Source of the DNA: JARICQ01 sp964428475
Lineage (GTDB): Bacteria > Bacillota > Clostridia > Tissierellales > Tissierellaceae
Assembly: GCA_964428475.1 (NCBI GenBank)
Contig: CAYRYO010000023.1
Location: 1-28,060, forward strand
Length of the DNA: 28,060 nucleotides
Reading direction: 5' to 3'
In this document: positions 1 through 8,919 of the stretch, in pieces
Layout: each line of letters opens with the position of its first letter
Position numbering within the stretch: position 1 is the stretch's first letter
The notes under the pieces: generated by a model
Told to the model about the DNA's origin: nothing
Seen by the model: only the letters and a program-made list of their open reading frames with translations
Database searches by the model: none
Made by a program: the position numbers and the translations under genes

Positions 1-3000
1 TGAGACAATCCATATTTCTTATATAGTTGCTTATCCAATTCTTGAATAGAAAGATCCCATTTAATATCCGAGTCATGGGAGAAATCTTGCAAAGGAACAA
101 ATCTATAGGTACTCCTAGTACCATGTTGACTATTCTTAGATAAACCATGTAAGAATCTTACAAATTTAGAGTTCATATATTTAGCTAAATAATTTGCACT
201 TATTTGTTCTAATTCCAATTCACAACCAATTACCAAATAAGTTTCCGTGCATATCGAATTATAACCAGCAACAATTGTATTAAGATTATCATCTTTTAAT
301 TCAGTTCCTATATTATTAGAATAAGGAGTTAAAACCTTCCATTTTTTAATCCATGATAGGTTTTTTCTTATTTTAGCTAATTCAACATATCCAACGATAC
401 CTTTATTAGCATAACATCTAATTGGTTCCTCCAACATATGGCTATCCTTTTTAAATCCAATATCTTTAGTAAAATTTGTAGAAAAACCAAATGGATTCCT
501 TGGAGAGATATAATCCATTAAACTTATACTACCCTTATTGTCAATTTTATTAAGAATAGACCTAGCTTTTCCATCTCGAACAAATATATCAATATCTTTG
601 ATTTTCATAGGTCTCATCGTATCTTCAATGATTTCATTGTTCTCATAGCTTACAACTCGCGTGAGGTTTTCACTATTATCGTAGTTCTTATCTCGCAAGA
701 AATAGCAGACACCACCACGAATATTTATATTGGGAAATATATCTTCAGGCGTCAACCAATCGTGTAGTTCTCTTATATGAATATCTTCTAACATTTGCCC
801 CCGAAAATCATCTAGTCCCTTGCCCCCTACATACCAACGGGTTGGTATGATAAAAGAAATTAAATCTGGATCCAATTCCTTGGCTAAATCTACAAAATGA
901 TGATAGAGTGGTCTAGCACTTGCTTGTGCACCTCCGTCCATTTCCTGATATGGTGGATTGCCAATTATCACATCAAATTTCAAATCTTCACCTCCAAAGA
1001 TTTCTATTATTTTTTCTCCTGCACTAGCACTTTCAACATACCTACTCAAGTCACACTCAATAATATTTTTATTTGAAATATCTTTATAGTCAGCAAATAT
1101 ATAGTTTTTAATAATATTATAGATTATATTGCTTGGTGCAAAAGCATATACTTGGTTTTCTAAAATCCATTTTATCCTCTCTTGTCTATCTGGAATTTGC
1201 TCTTTTAATCCCTCATTTAATCGCTTTACGATTTCAGTGATATAGAGTCCACTCTTAGAGTATAGGTCTAAAAACCTTGCATTAGGGTTGCTAAATATAT
1301 CTGGATTTTTCTTGGCAAGCAGGTCAACCATAAGCTCAACTACTTTTCTAGGAGTGAAGATTTGATTTGTCTCTTGTGGTGGAATATAATCAAAAATGTC
1401 CTCGGTAACGCTTTCATCAAAGTAGTTTGAGAGTCTATTTTTTGTAGTAAAAAATTCTTTAACACTAGCATCAAATACAAACTCATTGAATAATCCAGGT
1501 ACCTTCCTATTATTCCCATCATCATCTATATAATCAAATCCATCACGAAGTTTCTTGAATTCATCTATGGTAATACTTGTCAATTCCTTAAAGGTAAGTT
1601 CATCTATATTTTGTTCAAAATTTTTCAAATTTGTATCATCATTGCCATAGGCCATTAGAAAAGCAGGAATAGTTCTCGCAAATCCACGCAAATGATCCCT
1701 TACATCATTTTCTGTAGTCTTTACCTTCTTTTCTTCCACCTTGGTAATTTGTTTTTCAACCACGGTTTCAACCACTCCAGCTATTTCGGTATTAAGGCTT
1801 TCACTAAATTCTTGATTGATTTCAACTTTTTTCTGTTTTTCTTCTTCTTTTAATATATACATTTTAGCTTGATCTTTAGTATCTTCTGCCTTTTGGATTT
1901 CCCTTGAGAAATATGTTTCTATTTCTTCAACTTGATTATTATATATAGTTATATTTTTCCCAACTACATCTTTAATCTCTGAAATAGCATCTTTTTTCGC
2001 ATTATCTGTTTGAATATTGTTCAAACTAAATGTTTGCTTTAATTTGCTAAATCCATCCTCCAAAATATCATTTATTTTATCATTAATAACTATTTCGCTA
2101 GCTAGTTCAAAGCTATCATCTGCCTCCATAACCTTAAAAATTGCTGGTCCAAAAATATCCTTGCTTTTATTGATTACAATATCTTTGGGAATATCGACAT
2201 TCCCATCATTATCAATCATTGGAGTAGTTACATTTACATCTCTGAGATTGGTTAAGCGTTTATTCTTTTCAGGTTTTATCTTATCAAGTATTTCTTTAAA
2301 TGGTGAATTCCCTGCAAAAATTCCTGCAATATTTGCAAACAAAAGATTGCTCATAAATCCTCTTTTTACTACCTCTGTGGATGTTATCTGTCTAGGTATG
2401 GTTAATATTTGGCTTGTATCTAGTTCATGCATATTCCCCTTATCATCTTCTCCGATAACTGGGAAAAAGTTTAGAAGTTCTTTAATCTTCTTTTTACGTT
2501 CATCGCTGGTTTTCATATTATCACTTGATAGATTGTTTGCAAATTCATCAAATAATAGCAAGGTCCTCTCTGGTGCAAAGTCAAAAATATAGGCATTTTC
2601 CTTTCTATAAAGCTTATCATTGCAAACAAACTCATAAGGATTTTGAGCACGAAAAGCCGCTTGAAAATACAAACTTGGTGACTTAATATTATTGAGCATA
2701 AAGACTGCCGACCATTCAGGAATGGTAACCCCTGTAGTAAGTTGTCCAACAGATAATGTTATAGTTTTCTCATTTTCAGAAATAGCTTGTTTTACCTTAT
2801 CAAAACTTTTCTCGTTTTTCTTAGAATCTAATATTTCTTCAAGGTTTAAATCACTATCTACACTTATCCCATCACCAGCCGCTAGTACAAGCCTATATTC
2901 ACCAAATACAGGATGTGCCTTTAGTAGTTTTTCCAATGCCTTTGCAGAGTTAACTCGCTGTAGAAGCCAAAATGTATGTTTTAATTCTTCTCTATGTTCA

Positions 3001-4250
3001 GATTTTGAAAAAGGAAATTTGCCCGAAGAAAGATTGTCTAGGAATTTTTTTACACTTTCTTCATATTCAAATTTACCATTCTCTTTTACTCTAAAAAATT
3101 CATTTAAATCAAATGTATAATCAATATTATCATCTTCTACTGCTAGACCCTTTGATACTCGGTCTTCCAACATCTTACTCATTTGATAGGTAAAGAGGCT
3201 TAATGTTGGTAAGTTTTCATAGGGATTGCTTGCGATTGTATAATCCCAATTTGATTTTGCCTTTTGTTCATCTACATAAGACCAGTTAAATATCTGTTCT
3301 TCATTGAATTTATTATTTGCCAAGGCTTTAAAAGGAGTACCCGATAAATGTAGGGTGAAGTCTCGCTTGATTTTATCAAATGCCACATCTGTTTTTCTTG
3401 TATCTATACCTTCATGTGCTTCATCAATGATCAATATATCCCAATTAAGATTAGCAACCCACTCAAGTTTTTCATATTGTCCTCCAGCAAATTTTGCACC
3501 TTTCAAGTCTTGAAGGGAAATAAATGCAATTTGTGAAGGATCTTCATATTCAGTATAAATCGCATAGTCAGCAAACTCCTTACGAGATAATGCCTTATCC
3601 TTCAAAGAATCTGTTTCAGAAACAAACTTCATAGCTTGTTCTTGCCAAGCGATAAATTCATTGAAATCGTCAAACCATGAGTTTGCAATAGTCGGTCTAT
3701 TGGTTACAATTAAAATATTCTGTGCCTTAATCTTCCTTATAAAATCATATGAAGTGAGCGTTTTACCAAATCGTGGTTTTGCATTCCAGAGAAATTCTTT
3801 AGGTTCTTGTCCACTATTGTAATAATCAAGTGTTGATTGAACTGCCCTAGACTGTTCATTGCGAAGTAAATAGTCAGACTTAAACTCGTCAATTTGAATG
3901 CTATCATAATCACGATTGATATATTTATCCGTCAACATCTCTGCTTTTTCAAGGGTTCCATTGAAATAAAACCATTCATCTGCATAATTATTAAAATTAT
4001 TTTTTTTAATCCCATTTTGTTTTAAAAAACGATGAAGTGATTTATCATGAAACCAAGTGCCATCAGATTTCCTAGCAGGCTTTTCAAAGAGTATTTTGGG
4101 ATTAAGCCCTGCTGTTCCAACTTGTTCTAGAATTCGCTTTTTTACCTCTCTACTTGTATCCCCAATCTTGACATAACCGTCATGAGAAGGAACTTCAGGT
4201 AGGGTATAGGCATAGATTTTCAAATCCAATTCTTGATATGGTTTAATCAT
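1..4250 (-). CDS. GIY-YIG-like / DEAH helicase / N6-adenine methylase restriction protein (3' end off window)
   Basis: A single frame stays open from an ATG at 4250 to the window edge (at least 1,416 residues). Residues 1-90 resemble a GIY-YIG/T5orf172 nuclease domain (IYAYTL, then GYVKIGDT and a KKR helix). A superfamily-2 helicase follows, with Walker A around residue 158 (KPRFGKT) and DEAH at 276-279. After a charged, coiled-coil-like stretch (about 750-850) comes an Eco57I-type methylase: IFTP at about 964, a degenerate SAM motif I (FLDLYSKSG) at about 993, and the catalytic NPPY at 1098-1101. The last visible residues resemble the usual C-terminus of such enzymes, so little is missing. 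It starts 4 bases after the upstream methylase-like gene stops, so the two are probably one operon. By analogy with type ISP and other one-chain restriction enzymes it should recognise, methylate and cleave foreign DNA. Substrate specificity is unknown. Confidence 0.85.
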   Translation of the reverse strand, partial: MIKPYQELDLKIYAYTLPEVPSHDGYVKIGDTSREVKKRILEQVGTAGLNPKILFEKPARKSDGTWFHDKSLHRFLKQNGIKKNNFNNYADEWFYFNGTLEKAEMLTDKYINRDYDSIQIDEFKSDYLLRNEQSRAVQSTLDYYNSGQEPKEFLWNAKPRFGKTLTSYDFIRKIKAQNILIVTNRPTIANSWFDDFNEFIAWQEQAMKFVSETDSLKDKALSRKEFADYAIYTEYEDPSQIAFISLQDLKGAKFAGGQYEKLEWVANLNWDILIIDEAHEGIDTRKTDVAFDKIKRDFTLHLSGTPFKALANNKFNEEQIFNWSYVDEQKAKSNWDYTIASNPYENLPTLSLFTYQMSKMLEDRVSKGLAVEDDNIDYTFDLNEFFRVKENGKFEYEESVKKFLDNLSSGKFPFSKSEHREELKHTFWLLQRVNSAKALEKLLKAHPVFGEYRLVLAAGDGISVDSDLNLEEILDSKKNEKSFDKVKQAISENEKTITLSVGQLTTGVTIPEWSAVFMLNNIKSPSLYFQAAFRAQNPYEFVCNDKLYRKENAYIFDFAPERTLLLFDEFANNLSSDNMKTSDERKKKIKELLNFFPVIGEDDKGNMHELDTSQILTIPRQITSTEVVKRGFMSNLLFANIAGIFAGNSPFKEILDKIKPEKNKRLTNLRDVNVTTPMIDNDGNVDIPKDIVINKSKDIFGPAIFKVMEADDSFELASEIVINDKINDILEDGFSKLKQTFSLNNIQTDNAKKDAISEIKDVVGKNITIYNNQVEEIETYFSREIQKAEDTKDQAKMYILKEEEKQKKVEINQEFSESLNTEIAGVVETVVEKQITKVEEKKVKTTENDVRDHLRGFARTIPAFLMAYGNDDTNLKNFEQNIDELTFKELTSITIDEFKKLRDGFDYIDDDGNNRKVPGLFNEFVFDASVKEFFTTKNRLSNYFDESVTEDIFDYIPPQETNQIFTPRKVVELMVDLLAKKNPDIFSNPNARFLDLYSKSGLYITEIVKRLNEGLKEQIPDRQERIKWILENQVYAFAPSNIIYNIIKNYIFADYKDISNKNIIECDLSRYVESASAGEKIIEIFGGEDLKFDVIIGNPPYQEMDGGAQASARPLYHHFVDLAKELDPDLISFIIPTRWYVGGKGLDDFRGQMLEDIHIRELHDWLTPEDIFPNINIRGGVCYFLRDKNYDNSENLTRVVSYENNEIIEDTMRPMKIKDIDIFVRDGKARSILNKIDNKGSISLMDYISPRNPFGFSTNFTKDIGFKKDSHMLEEPIRCYANKGIVGYVELAKIRKNLSWIKKWKVLTPYSNNIGTELKDDNLNTIVAGYNSICTETYLVIGCELELEQISANYLAKYMNSKFVRFLHGLSKNSQHGTRSTYRFVPLQDFSHDSDIKWDLSIQELDKQLYKKYGLS

Positions 4251-4254
4251 TGTT

Positions 4255-5016
4255 TTATTCATCCGTTTCCTCCATCTCTTCCTTATATAGGTCAACGATC
4301 TTAACAGGTATATATTTCATTTGTTTTTTTTGTGTTTTTGTAATATTTTCACTATCAAATAAGCTAAACATATCCAATTGTTCTGTATTTGCCAAATGCC
4401 TTGAAGTCTCTCCATTTTCCTTTTCTACACCATCAACAATATCAAACAAGGTGTATTCTGTTCGTTGAACTATAATCGTCTTAGTTGCTTTATGTAGGTT
4501 TATAGCCTTCCATTCACAAAAAACAATAGGTTGACTATTAGCAGATATTTTAGTCAAGAAATTGCCCTCTACAATATTTTTAGAAATAATCAATTTTGCA
4601 CTATTTAATACTTTGATTTTCGCTTTTTTGCCATGTTTTTTTGCTTGCCTCTGATATGCTTCATAATAAACTTGATAGATATTTATTATGCACTTCCTGG
4701 CATTATCCTCAAGTAGTTCAACGCCATATAGTGTAGACAATGCAAGAAGTGAATAATTCTCATACATCCCTAAATTGTCACCATATTTTTCCCCTACCAT
4801 CTTTATTTTTCTCTTTAATACTTCAATTAAAAATACACCTTCGCCTGCTGCAGGCTCTAAAAAGGTATTTGTCAAGTTTTGACAAGCTTCATCAATACCA
4901 GGCAAGGCTAACATCTGTTTTGTAATCCTCTTTGGTGTAAATACTTCTCCATGATTTTGAACACGTTTTTTATTTTTAATTGTTTTCTCATCTATAGACT
5001 TGGATGAATCGCCCAT
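4255..5016 (-). CDS. Small methyltransferase-like subunit of the restriction cassette
   Basis: The 253-residue product resembles the N-terminal half of an N6-adenine DNA methyltransferase. Motif X-like GEVFTP lies at 23-28 and a canonical SAM-binding motif I (FLEPAAGEG) at 52-60. A region reading IVEGNFL follows, but where NPPY is expected the chain reads EWKA and runs on to a VQRTEYTLFD segment. It therefore looks able to bind SAM but lacks the catalytic tetrapeptide. Start: ATG at 5016 with a GGGGG Shine-Dalgarno at 5024-5028. It lies directly upstream of the large helicase-methylase gene with 4 bases between them, and such small 'subunit M' proteins commonly sit beside these large chains. 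Whether it assists methylation, specificity or restriction cannot be told from sequence. Confidence 0.8.
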   Translation of the reverse strand: MGDSSKSIDEKTIKNKKRVQNHGEVFTPKRITKQMLALPGIDEACQNLTNTFLEPAAGEGVFLIEVLKRKIKMVGEKYGDNLGMYENYSLLALSTLYGVELLEDNARKCIINIYQVYYEAYQRQAKKHGKKAKIKVLNSAKLIISKNIVEGNFLTKISANSQPIVFCEWKAINLHKATKTIIVQRTEYTLFDIVDGVEKENGETSRHLANTEQLDMFSLFDSENITKTQKKQMKYIPVKIVDLYKEEMEETDE

Positions 5017-5072
5017 TAAATATCCCCCAATCCAATTATTATGTTAGATTTCCCATAAATCCTAATATATTA

Positions 5073-5101
5073 ATGATACCTTATTTAGTCAGAATTAACA
5101 A
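5073..5101 (-). promoter_or_regulatory. Putative sigma-A promoter of the restriction cassette
   Basis: Read on the minus strand, TTGTTA (5096-5101) and TATCAT (5073-5078) are separated by 17 bases. Transcription would start near 5066 and give a leader of about 50 nt to the ATG at 5016. The call rests on motif match and position only. Confidence 0.4.
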
Positions 5102-5195
5102 TAAATATAGACTGGCTAAACTTATCTCCACACTTCCTACAAATCTTGTCCAAATAGTTAAATGATTTTAGAAGTTTATTTTTAAGTTAAAATAC

Positions 5196-5225
5196 CTGAT
5201 AAAAAATCTTATTTTATAGTATAAT
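5196..5225 (+). promoter_or_regulatory. Putative promoter of the small membrane-protein gene
   Basis: TATAAT lies at 5220-5225, with a weak -35 (CTGATA, 5196-5201) 18 bases upstream. The ATG at 5272 follows with an AAGGGGG Shine-Dalgarno at 5256-5262. The good -10 and ribosome site suggest the 5' end of this gene is genuine. Confidence 0.4.
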
Positions 5226-5271
5226 TTATTAATCAATATAATCAAAAAAAATTAAAAGGGGGATATAAAAT

Positions 5272-5547
5272 ATGAATATAAAACAGTTGAAAATAAAAAA
5301 CATAAATGTTTATTCTATGATTTTCTCAGGTATTTTATATTTAGGTCTAGGAATGTTATTTTTGCTTCAAAAAAGTGCGATTATATTTGCAGTGGAGAGT
5401 TTGTTAAGGCTACTTATTATACTCTTTATTACAACTGCTATTTTTCAAATTATAGGATTTACACCTCTTAAAAAAGATAGATTTACTTCAGTTTCAAGAT
5501 TATATCATCACCACAATTTTCTTATGATCATGTGTAATCACTTCTAA
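5272..5547 (+). pseudogene. 3'-truncated small membrane protein (HdeD/DUF308-like) remnant
   Basis: The 91-codon frame has a convincing 5' end: a promoter-like site, a strong Shine-Dalgarno and an ATG. It encodes two hydrophobic segments, about residues 14-34 and 38-62. From about residue 76 onward it is the antisense of the last codons of the convergent ABC ATPase gene (5500-5547), and the tail (RLYHHHNF and on) has no natural character. The simplest reading is that a longer gene, perhaps of the DUF308/HdeD type, was cut by a recombination event near 5460-5500. Alternatively it is a real short membrane protein that overlaps its neighbour tail to tail by 48 bases. The family assignment is weak. 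Confidence 0.45.
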
Positions 5548-6252
5548 GGGAATCTCATAGGTATCAGTGATTATATCATCTCTTATAACTTCATCTGCAT
5601 TTCCATAGGCAAATATTTTACTATCTTTTATAATCATAAATTTATTGCAGAATCTAGATGCTAAGTTTAAATCATGAATTGAGATTACCACACTTATATT
5701 TTGCTTTCTTGAAATATTCCTTAATATCTCCATTGTTTTCTTTTGATGTTTTATATCTAAATTACTGGTTGGTTCATCCAATAAGAGAACCCTGGGTTCT
5801 TGTGCCATTGCCCTTGCAATCATGACTCTTTGTCTTTCACCGCCAGACAATTGATTTATGTTTTTAAATGCAAAATCTTCTAATTCAAACTCTTTCATTA
5901 TTTGAACTATAGATTCATTATTTGCTTTGACATTTTTTCTATCCTGAGACGATTTCCCAATTTTGATATAATCAAAAACAGAAATAGGAAATACTACATT
6001 CATATGCTGAGGTACATAAGCAATGTATTTGGCTCTCTCTTTTAAACTTAAATCTTTTAGGCTAATATCATCTATGGAATAAACACCTTTATTTTCTAAT
6101 AAATCCAAGATGCATTTTAGTAGGGTTGTTTTCCCTGCACCATTTGGACCTAGAAGTGCCAAAATTTCAGAATCCTTAACTTCAAAAAATATATCTTGGA
6201 TGATTTTTTTAGTCTCATATGAAAAATTTACATTATCAACTTTTAGACCCAT
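5500..6252 (-). CDS. ABC transporter ATP-binding protein, corrinoid/iron-complex type (BtuD/FecE-like)
   Basis: This is the cytoplasmic ATPase that powers the adjacent FecCD-type permease. The start is ATG 6252, because GGAGG lies 8 bases upstream; the in-frame TTG at 6258 would be only 2 bases from it. The 250-residue chain has Walker A GPNGAGKTT at 35-43, the Q-loop near Gln82, signature LSGGERQ at 135-141, Walker B LLLDEP at 156-161 and the switch His193, so all catalytic elements are present. Length is normal for the family. The permease stop and this start overlap as TAATG, implying coupled translation. It is the last gene of the riboswitch-controlled operon, and its 3' end overlaps the truncated plus-strand membrane gene. 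Confidence 0.93.
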   Translation of the reverse strand: MGLKVDNVNFSYETKKIIQDIFFEVKDSEILALLGPNGAGKTTLLKCILDLLENKGVYSIDDISLKDLSLKERAKYIAYVPQHMNVVFPISVFDYIKIGKSSQDRKNVKANNESIVQIMKEFELEDFAFKNINQLSGGERQRVMIARAMAQEPRVLLLDEPTSNLDIKHQKKTMEILRNISRKQNISVVISIHDLNLASRFCNKFMIIKDSKIFAYGNADEVIRDDIITDTYEIPLEVITHDHKKIVVMI

Positions 6253-7304
6253 TAGCAATCCCTCCGATTAAGAACTACCTGATGCAAGAAAATTGGTACA
6301 CCTAAAAAGGATATTACAATTCCCACTGGTATAATAACTGGTGAAAGAATTAATCTCCCGATTGTATCAGATATTGTAATTAATAAAGCCCCCATTAAAG
6401 CTGAGCCTACTAGTAAATATTTATAATTGTTTCCGATAATTGCTCGTGTAATATGCGGTGCAGCTAATCCAATAAATCCAATAACTCCCGTAAAACTTAT
6501 AACTGCAGCAGTTGCAAGAGCTGAGAGTATGCTTCCAATCATTCGAAAAAAGCTCGGATTTATGCCCATTGTTTTAGCCAGATCATCTTCCACAGTTGAC
6601 ATAATGGTAAATTTTTCATTTAACAAGAGTAATATTAAAAAACATGGAATAACAAATAGACCTACGGCCCTAACATGAATCCACTCTGCTCCATTTAAAG
6701 TACCAAAAGCCCAGTTGATGACTTTAGCCAATTTATCATCATTTGCTATGAATTGTATGGTTGTTGAGCTGGCTTGGAATAAATAATTTAAAGCTATGCC
6801 AGTCAGTATTATGGATTCAGAGGTTAATGATGTTTTTCGGGCAATCAAAAATATAATAATCGTACACATCATGGAAGCTATGAATGCATTTGTTATTATA
6901 CCAAGCTGTGAACTTCCAAAAAATCCAAAACCAAATACAATGGCCAAAGATGCACCAAATCCTGCTGCGCTAGATACACCTATAGTAAAGGGACTAACAA
7001 GTGGATTCCTTGTTATCCCCTGCATAATGACACCAGATATTGATAAACCTACTCCTGCCAATAAGCCAAGAACAGTTCGAGGTAATCTTAAATTGAGAAT
7101 CACTTTTTCTACAGTGCTTAATTCCAATGATCCAGATATCCCCTTTATTATGGCTCTCCATACATCCCCTAAGGATGAATCCGTTACACCTAATGATGTA
7201 CATATTAAGGAAACGATGATTAAGATTATTAATGCTAATACTAGAAATACAAGCTTTTTAAATTCATTTTTACTATAGTTATCTAATATTTTATTTTCTA
7301 TCAT
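6252..7304 (-). CDS. FecCD/BtuC-family ABC transporter permease
   Basis: The 350-residue integral membrane protein has about ten hydrophobic helices. It carries the FecCD hallmarks: LRLPRTVLGLLAG-type sequence near residue 72 and a GVSSAAGFGASLA-like stretch near 108. The conserved cytoplasmic coupling segment GFIGLAAPHITR is near 275, followed by the usual C-terminal region with DTIGR and PVGI. It forms the membrane channel for the lipoprotein-delivered ligand and pairs with the ATPase downstream. Its ATG at 7304 overlaps the lipoprotein stop codon (ATGA), and no good Shine-Dalgarno is seen, so translation is probably coupled. The cobalamin riboswitch upstream argues for B12 or another corrinoid rather than a siderophore. 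Confidence 0.93.
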   Translation of the reverse strand: MIENKILDNYSKNEFKKLVFLVLALIILIIVSLICTSLGVTDSSLGDVWRAIIKGISGSLELSTVEKVILNLRLPRTVLGLLAGVGLSISGVIMQGITRNPLVSPFTIGVSSAAGFGASLAIVFGFGFFGSSQLGIITNAFIASMMCTIIIFLIARKTSLTSESIILTGIALNYLFQASSTTIQFIANDDKLAKVINWAFGTLNGAEWIHVRAVGLFVIPCFLILLLLNEKFTIMSTVEDDLAKTMGINPSFFRMIGSILSALATAAVISFTGVIGFIGLAAPHITRAIIGNNYKYLLVGSALMGALLITISDTIGRLILSPVIIPVGIVISFLGVPIFLHQVVLNRRDC

Positions 7305-8428
7305 TTGAGATCATCAGCGGTATAAAAGTGTCCTTCTATATTTTCAAATCTTTGGTAGTCTTCAATCCACGCCCTAAACACCTCATCAGGATCCAATTCT
7401 TCTAATAAATCTGGGTACAGCCACTTAGCAATATACATTGTTCCTACTAGCTTAGATGCTCCACCATGGCTAAATTGAGTCATATGATAGACCTCATTGT
7501 TTTTTACAGCAGTAATATCATCCCAGCCTACTCTTCCAATTATTTCATTGTAGCTATTTAAAAATTCATCCCTTGTCGGTGGTTCATAAATACCAGATCC
7601 TGTTAGATGTTCCGGAGTTATTACTTTGACAATAACATCTGGATTTCTTTTAATGACTTCTTCCGGATCTATTTCTGACTTATCTATGTTCTGATAATTT
7701 GTTGAAAAAATATTCTCTGCTCCAGCAAACTCAGCCATGTCATAAAAGTAACTCCCTGGAAATGCTGTTGCTAATTTAGATGTCATTTCAAGGTATAATG
7801 TCTTCTTGGAATCATCTGGAACATTTTCCTTTATATATTCTAATTTATCATTGAAGTAGTCATAAAATGCTTGAGCTTTTTCTTCAGTTCCAAACATTTT
7901 TCCGATATTTTCTACTTGATTTTTGAAATCCGATGTATCATAACCTGATATAACAAATACTTTTATGTCAAAAGGCTCTAGTTTTTCTTCTGCTTCTTCA
8001 TATGAACCATTTGCTGGTAATATCAGTACTTGGGGATTTAATTCAATTATTTTTTCATAATTTAGTTCCCTTTGCCCTTTTCCTATTACATTTTCTGGAT
8101 CAAATTGAGCCCAATATTCTCTATCTTGAGCCGTATTTAAGTCTACAGCAATAACCTTATCAATAGCACCAGAAGCCCTTATTAACTCAGAGTTATAACG
8201 ATTAGCTACAACCGCTGTTTCAACTGGATAAGGTAAGCTTACCTCTCTTCCCGCATTGTCTATTAATGTAATTTCATCTACTACTTCTTCCGCATTTTTT
8301 TCTACATCAACCTGGTTTTGTGTTTCTTCTGACTCATTATTGCTGTTTGCTTGATCTTTGCCACACCCTACTAAACTTAAAATTAATACTAATAATAAAG
8401 TTGCTAATATCCCTACTTTTCTTTTCAT
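7301..8428 (-). CDS. ABC transporter substrate-binding lipoprotein, likely corrinoid-binding (BtuF-like)
   Basis: The 375-residue product has an n-region MKRK, a hydrophobic stretch and a lipobox LVGC with the lipidated Cys at 22. A low-complexity acidic/Asn-rich linker follows. The mature part is a Fe/B12 periplasmic-binding-type domain: it opens with ITLIDNAGREVSLP, continues with an ELNPQVLILP stretch and later a second lobe with ERNPDVIVK-like sequence (KRNPDVIVK). It would sit on the outer face of the membrane and hand ligand to the permease. GAGGAG lies at 8435-8440, six bases from the ATG. It is the first gene of a three-gene operon behind a cobalamin riboswitch. Ligand choice is inferred from that riboswitch; the fold is shared with haem and siderophore binders. 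Confidence 0.88.
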   Translation of the reverse strand: MKRKVGILATLLLVLILSLVGCGKDQANSNNESEETQNQVDVEKNAEEVVDEITLIDNAGREVSLPYPVETAVVANRYNSELIRASGAIDKVIAVDLNTAQDREYWAQFDPENVIGKGQRELNYEKIIELNPQVLILPANGSYEEAEEKLEPFDIKVFVISGYDTSDFKNQVENIGKMFGTEEKAQAFYDYFNDKLEYIKENVPDDSKKTLYLEMTSKLATAFPGSYFYDMAEFAGAENIFSTNYQNIDKSEIDPEEVIKRNPDVIVKVITPEHLTGSGIYEPPTRDEFLNSYNEIIGRVGWDDITAVKNNEVYHMTQFSHGGASKLVGTMYIAKWLYPDLLEELDPDEVFRAWIEDYQRFENIEGHFYTADDLK

Positions 8429-8479
8429 TTTTATCTCCTCTATGTCGTATTATTGAACTTTATTACTTTGAATTATTAC

Positions 8480-8542
8480 AAAAAAATACTATTATCTTTC
8501 ATTTTCCATAAAAAATCATACGAAAACATGAAAACAATAGTA
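8480..8542 (-). terminator. Likely intrinsic terminator of the cobalamin riboswitch expression platform
   Basis: In the transcribed (minus) direction, a long stem pairs TACTATT..TTTCAT-type arms (8528-8542 with 8487-8502, one bulge and a mismatch) and is followed by seven uridines (8480-8486). It lies between the aptamer and the first operon gene, the right place for ligand-controlled premature termination. The alternative antiterminator pairing was not worked out. Confidence 0.55.
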
Positions 8543-8590
8543 ATATAATGTTTCTAATTACCTATTTTCGTCGGAAATAGTAATAAATTT

Positions 8591-8750
8591 AAATATTAAG
8601 CAGGTTTTCTGACTTATGAATCAAATATGTTTAGCCTTCTCGCATTAGCAATGGCATTATTAAACATATCTATCATTTACAGCGACCGGATCGTTTAAGA
8701 TTTTCACTTAATTCCCTTTTATCGACATTTTAACGTCGCACTTAATATTT
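8591..8750 (-). promoter_or_regulatory. Cobalamin riboswitch
   Basis: On the minus strand, a perfect 10-bp closing stem P1 pairs 8741-8750 with 8591-8600. Between its arms lie hallmark conserved blocks in order: a small CGAC/GTCG hairpin, AAGGGAA, GTGAAAATC, a GTCGCTGTAA segment (the B12-box core), GCCATTG, GAGAAGG, and the 3' GTCAGAAAACCTGC. These match the AdoCbl-type aptamer well. It sits between a sigma-A-type promoter and the lipoprotein gene, so it should lower expression of the importer when intracellular corrinoid is ample. Confidence 0.93.
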
Positions 8751-8765
8751 TATTCAATTAATAAA

Positions 8766-8794
8766 ACTATAACATCTGCCTATCTTTATGTCAA
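8766..8794 (-). promoter_or_regulatory. Sigma-A-type promoter of the riboswitch-importer operon
   Basis: On the minus strand, a perfect TTGACA (8789-8794) and TATAGT (8766-8771) are separated by exactly 17 bases. The predicted start near 8759 lies just ahead of P1 of the cobalamin aptamer. Confidence 0.8.
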
Positions 8795-8869
8795 ATACTA
8801 AAGTGATTGGATAAATACTAGAAAAGAAGTAGTCATAGCATACGAACAATGATCTACATCTATATAAGC

Positions 8870-8908
8870 AAGTAGAAGCACCCCTATCATCTAGGAGAGC
8901 TTCTACTT
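8870..8908 (-). terminator. Hairpin downstream of the Nif11-type gene
   Basis: Perfect 10-bp arms (8870-8879 and 8899-8908) enclose a loop with a further CCTA/TAGG pairing. It begins 11 bases after the stop codon of the Nif11-leader gene. On the minus strand the arm is followed by GCTTATAT rather than a clean U-run, so termination is likely but not textbook. Confidence 0.45.
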
Positions 8909-8919
8909 TTAATATAAGC

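Noticed and set aside
2017..3513. Plus-strand open frames of 69-191 codons (2017-2592, 2692-3120, 3304-3513)
   Set aside because: They are antisense to the continuous helicase-methylase frame on the minus strand, lack credible ribosome sites and show no recognisable domain.
6796..7278. 160-codon plus-strand frame opposite the permease
   Set aside because: It is the antisense shadow of the FecCD permease, whose conserved motifs are unmistakable.
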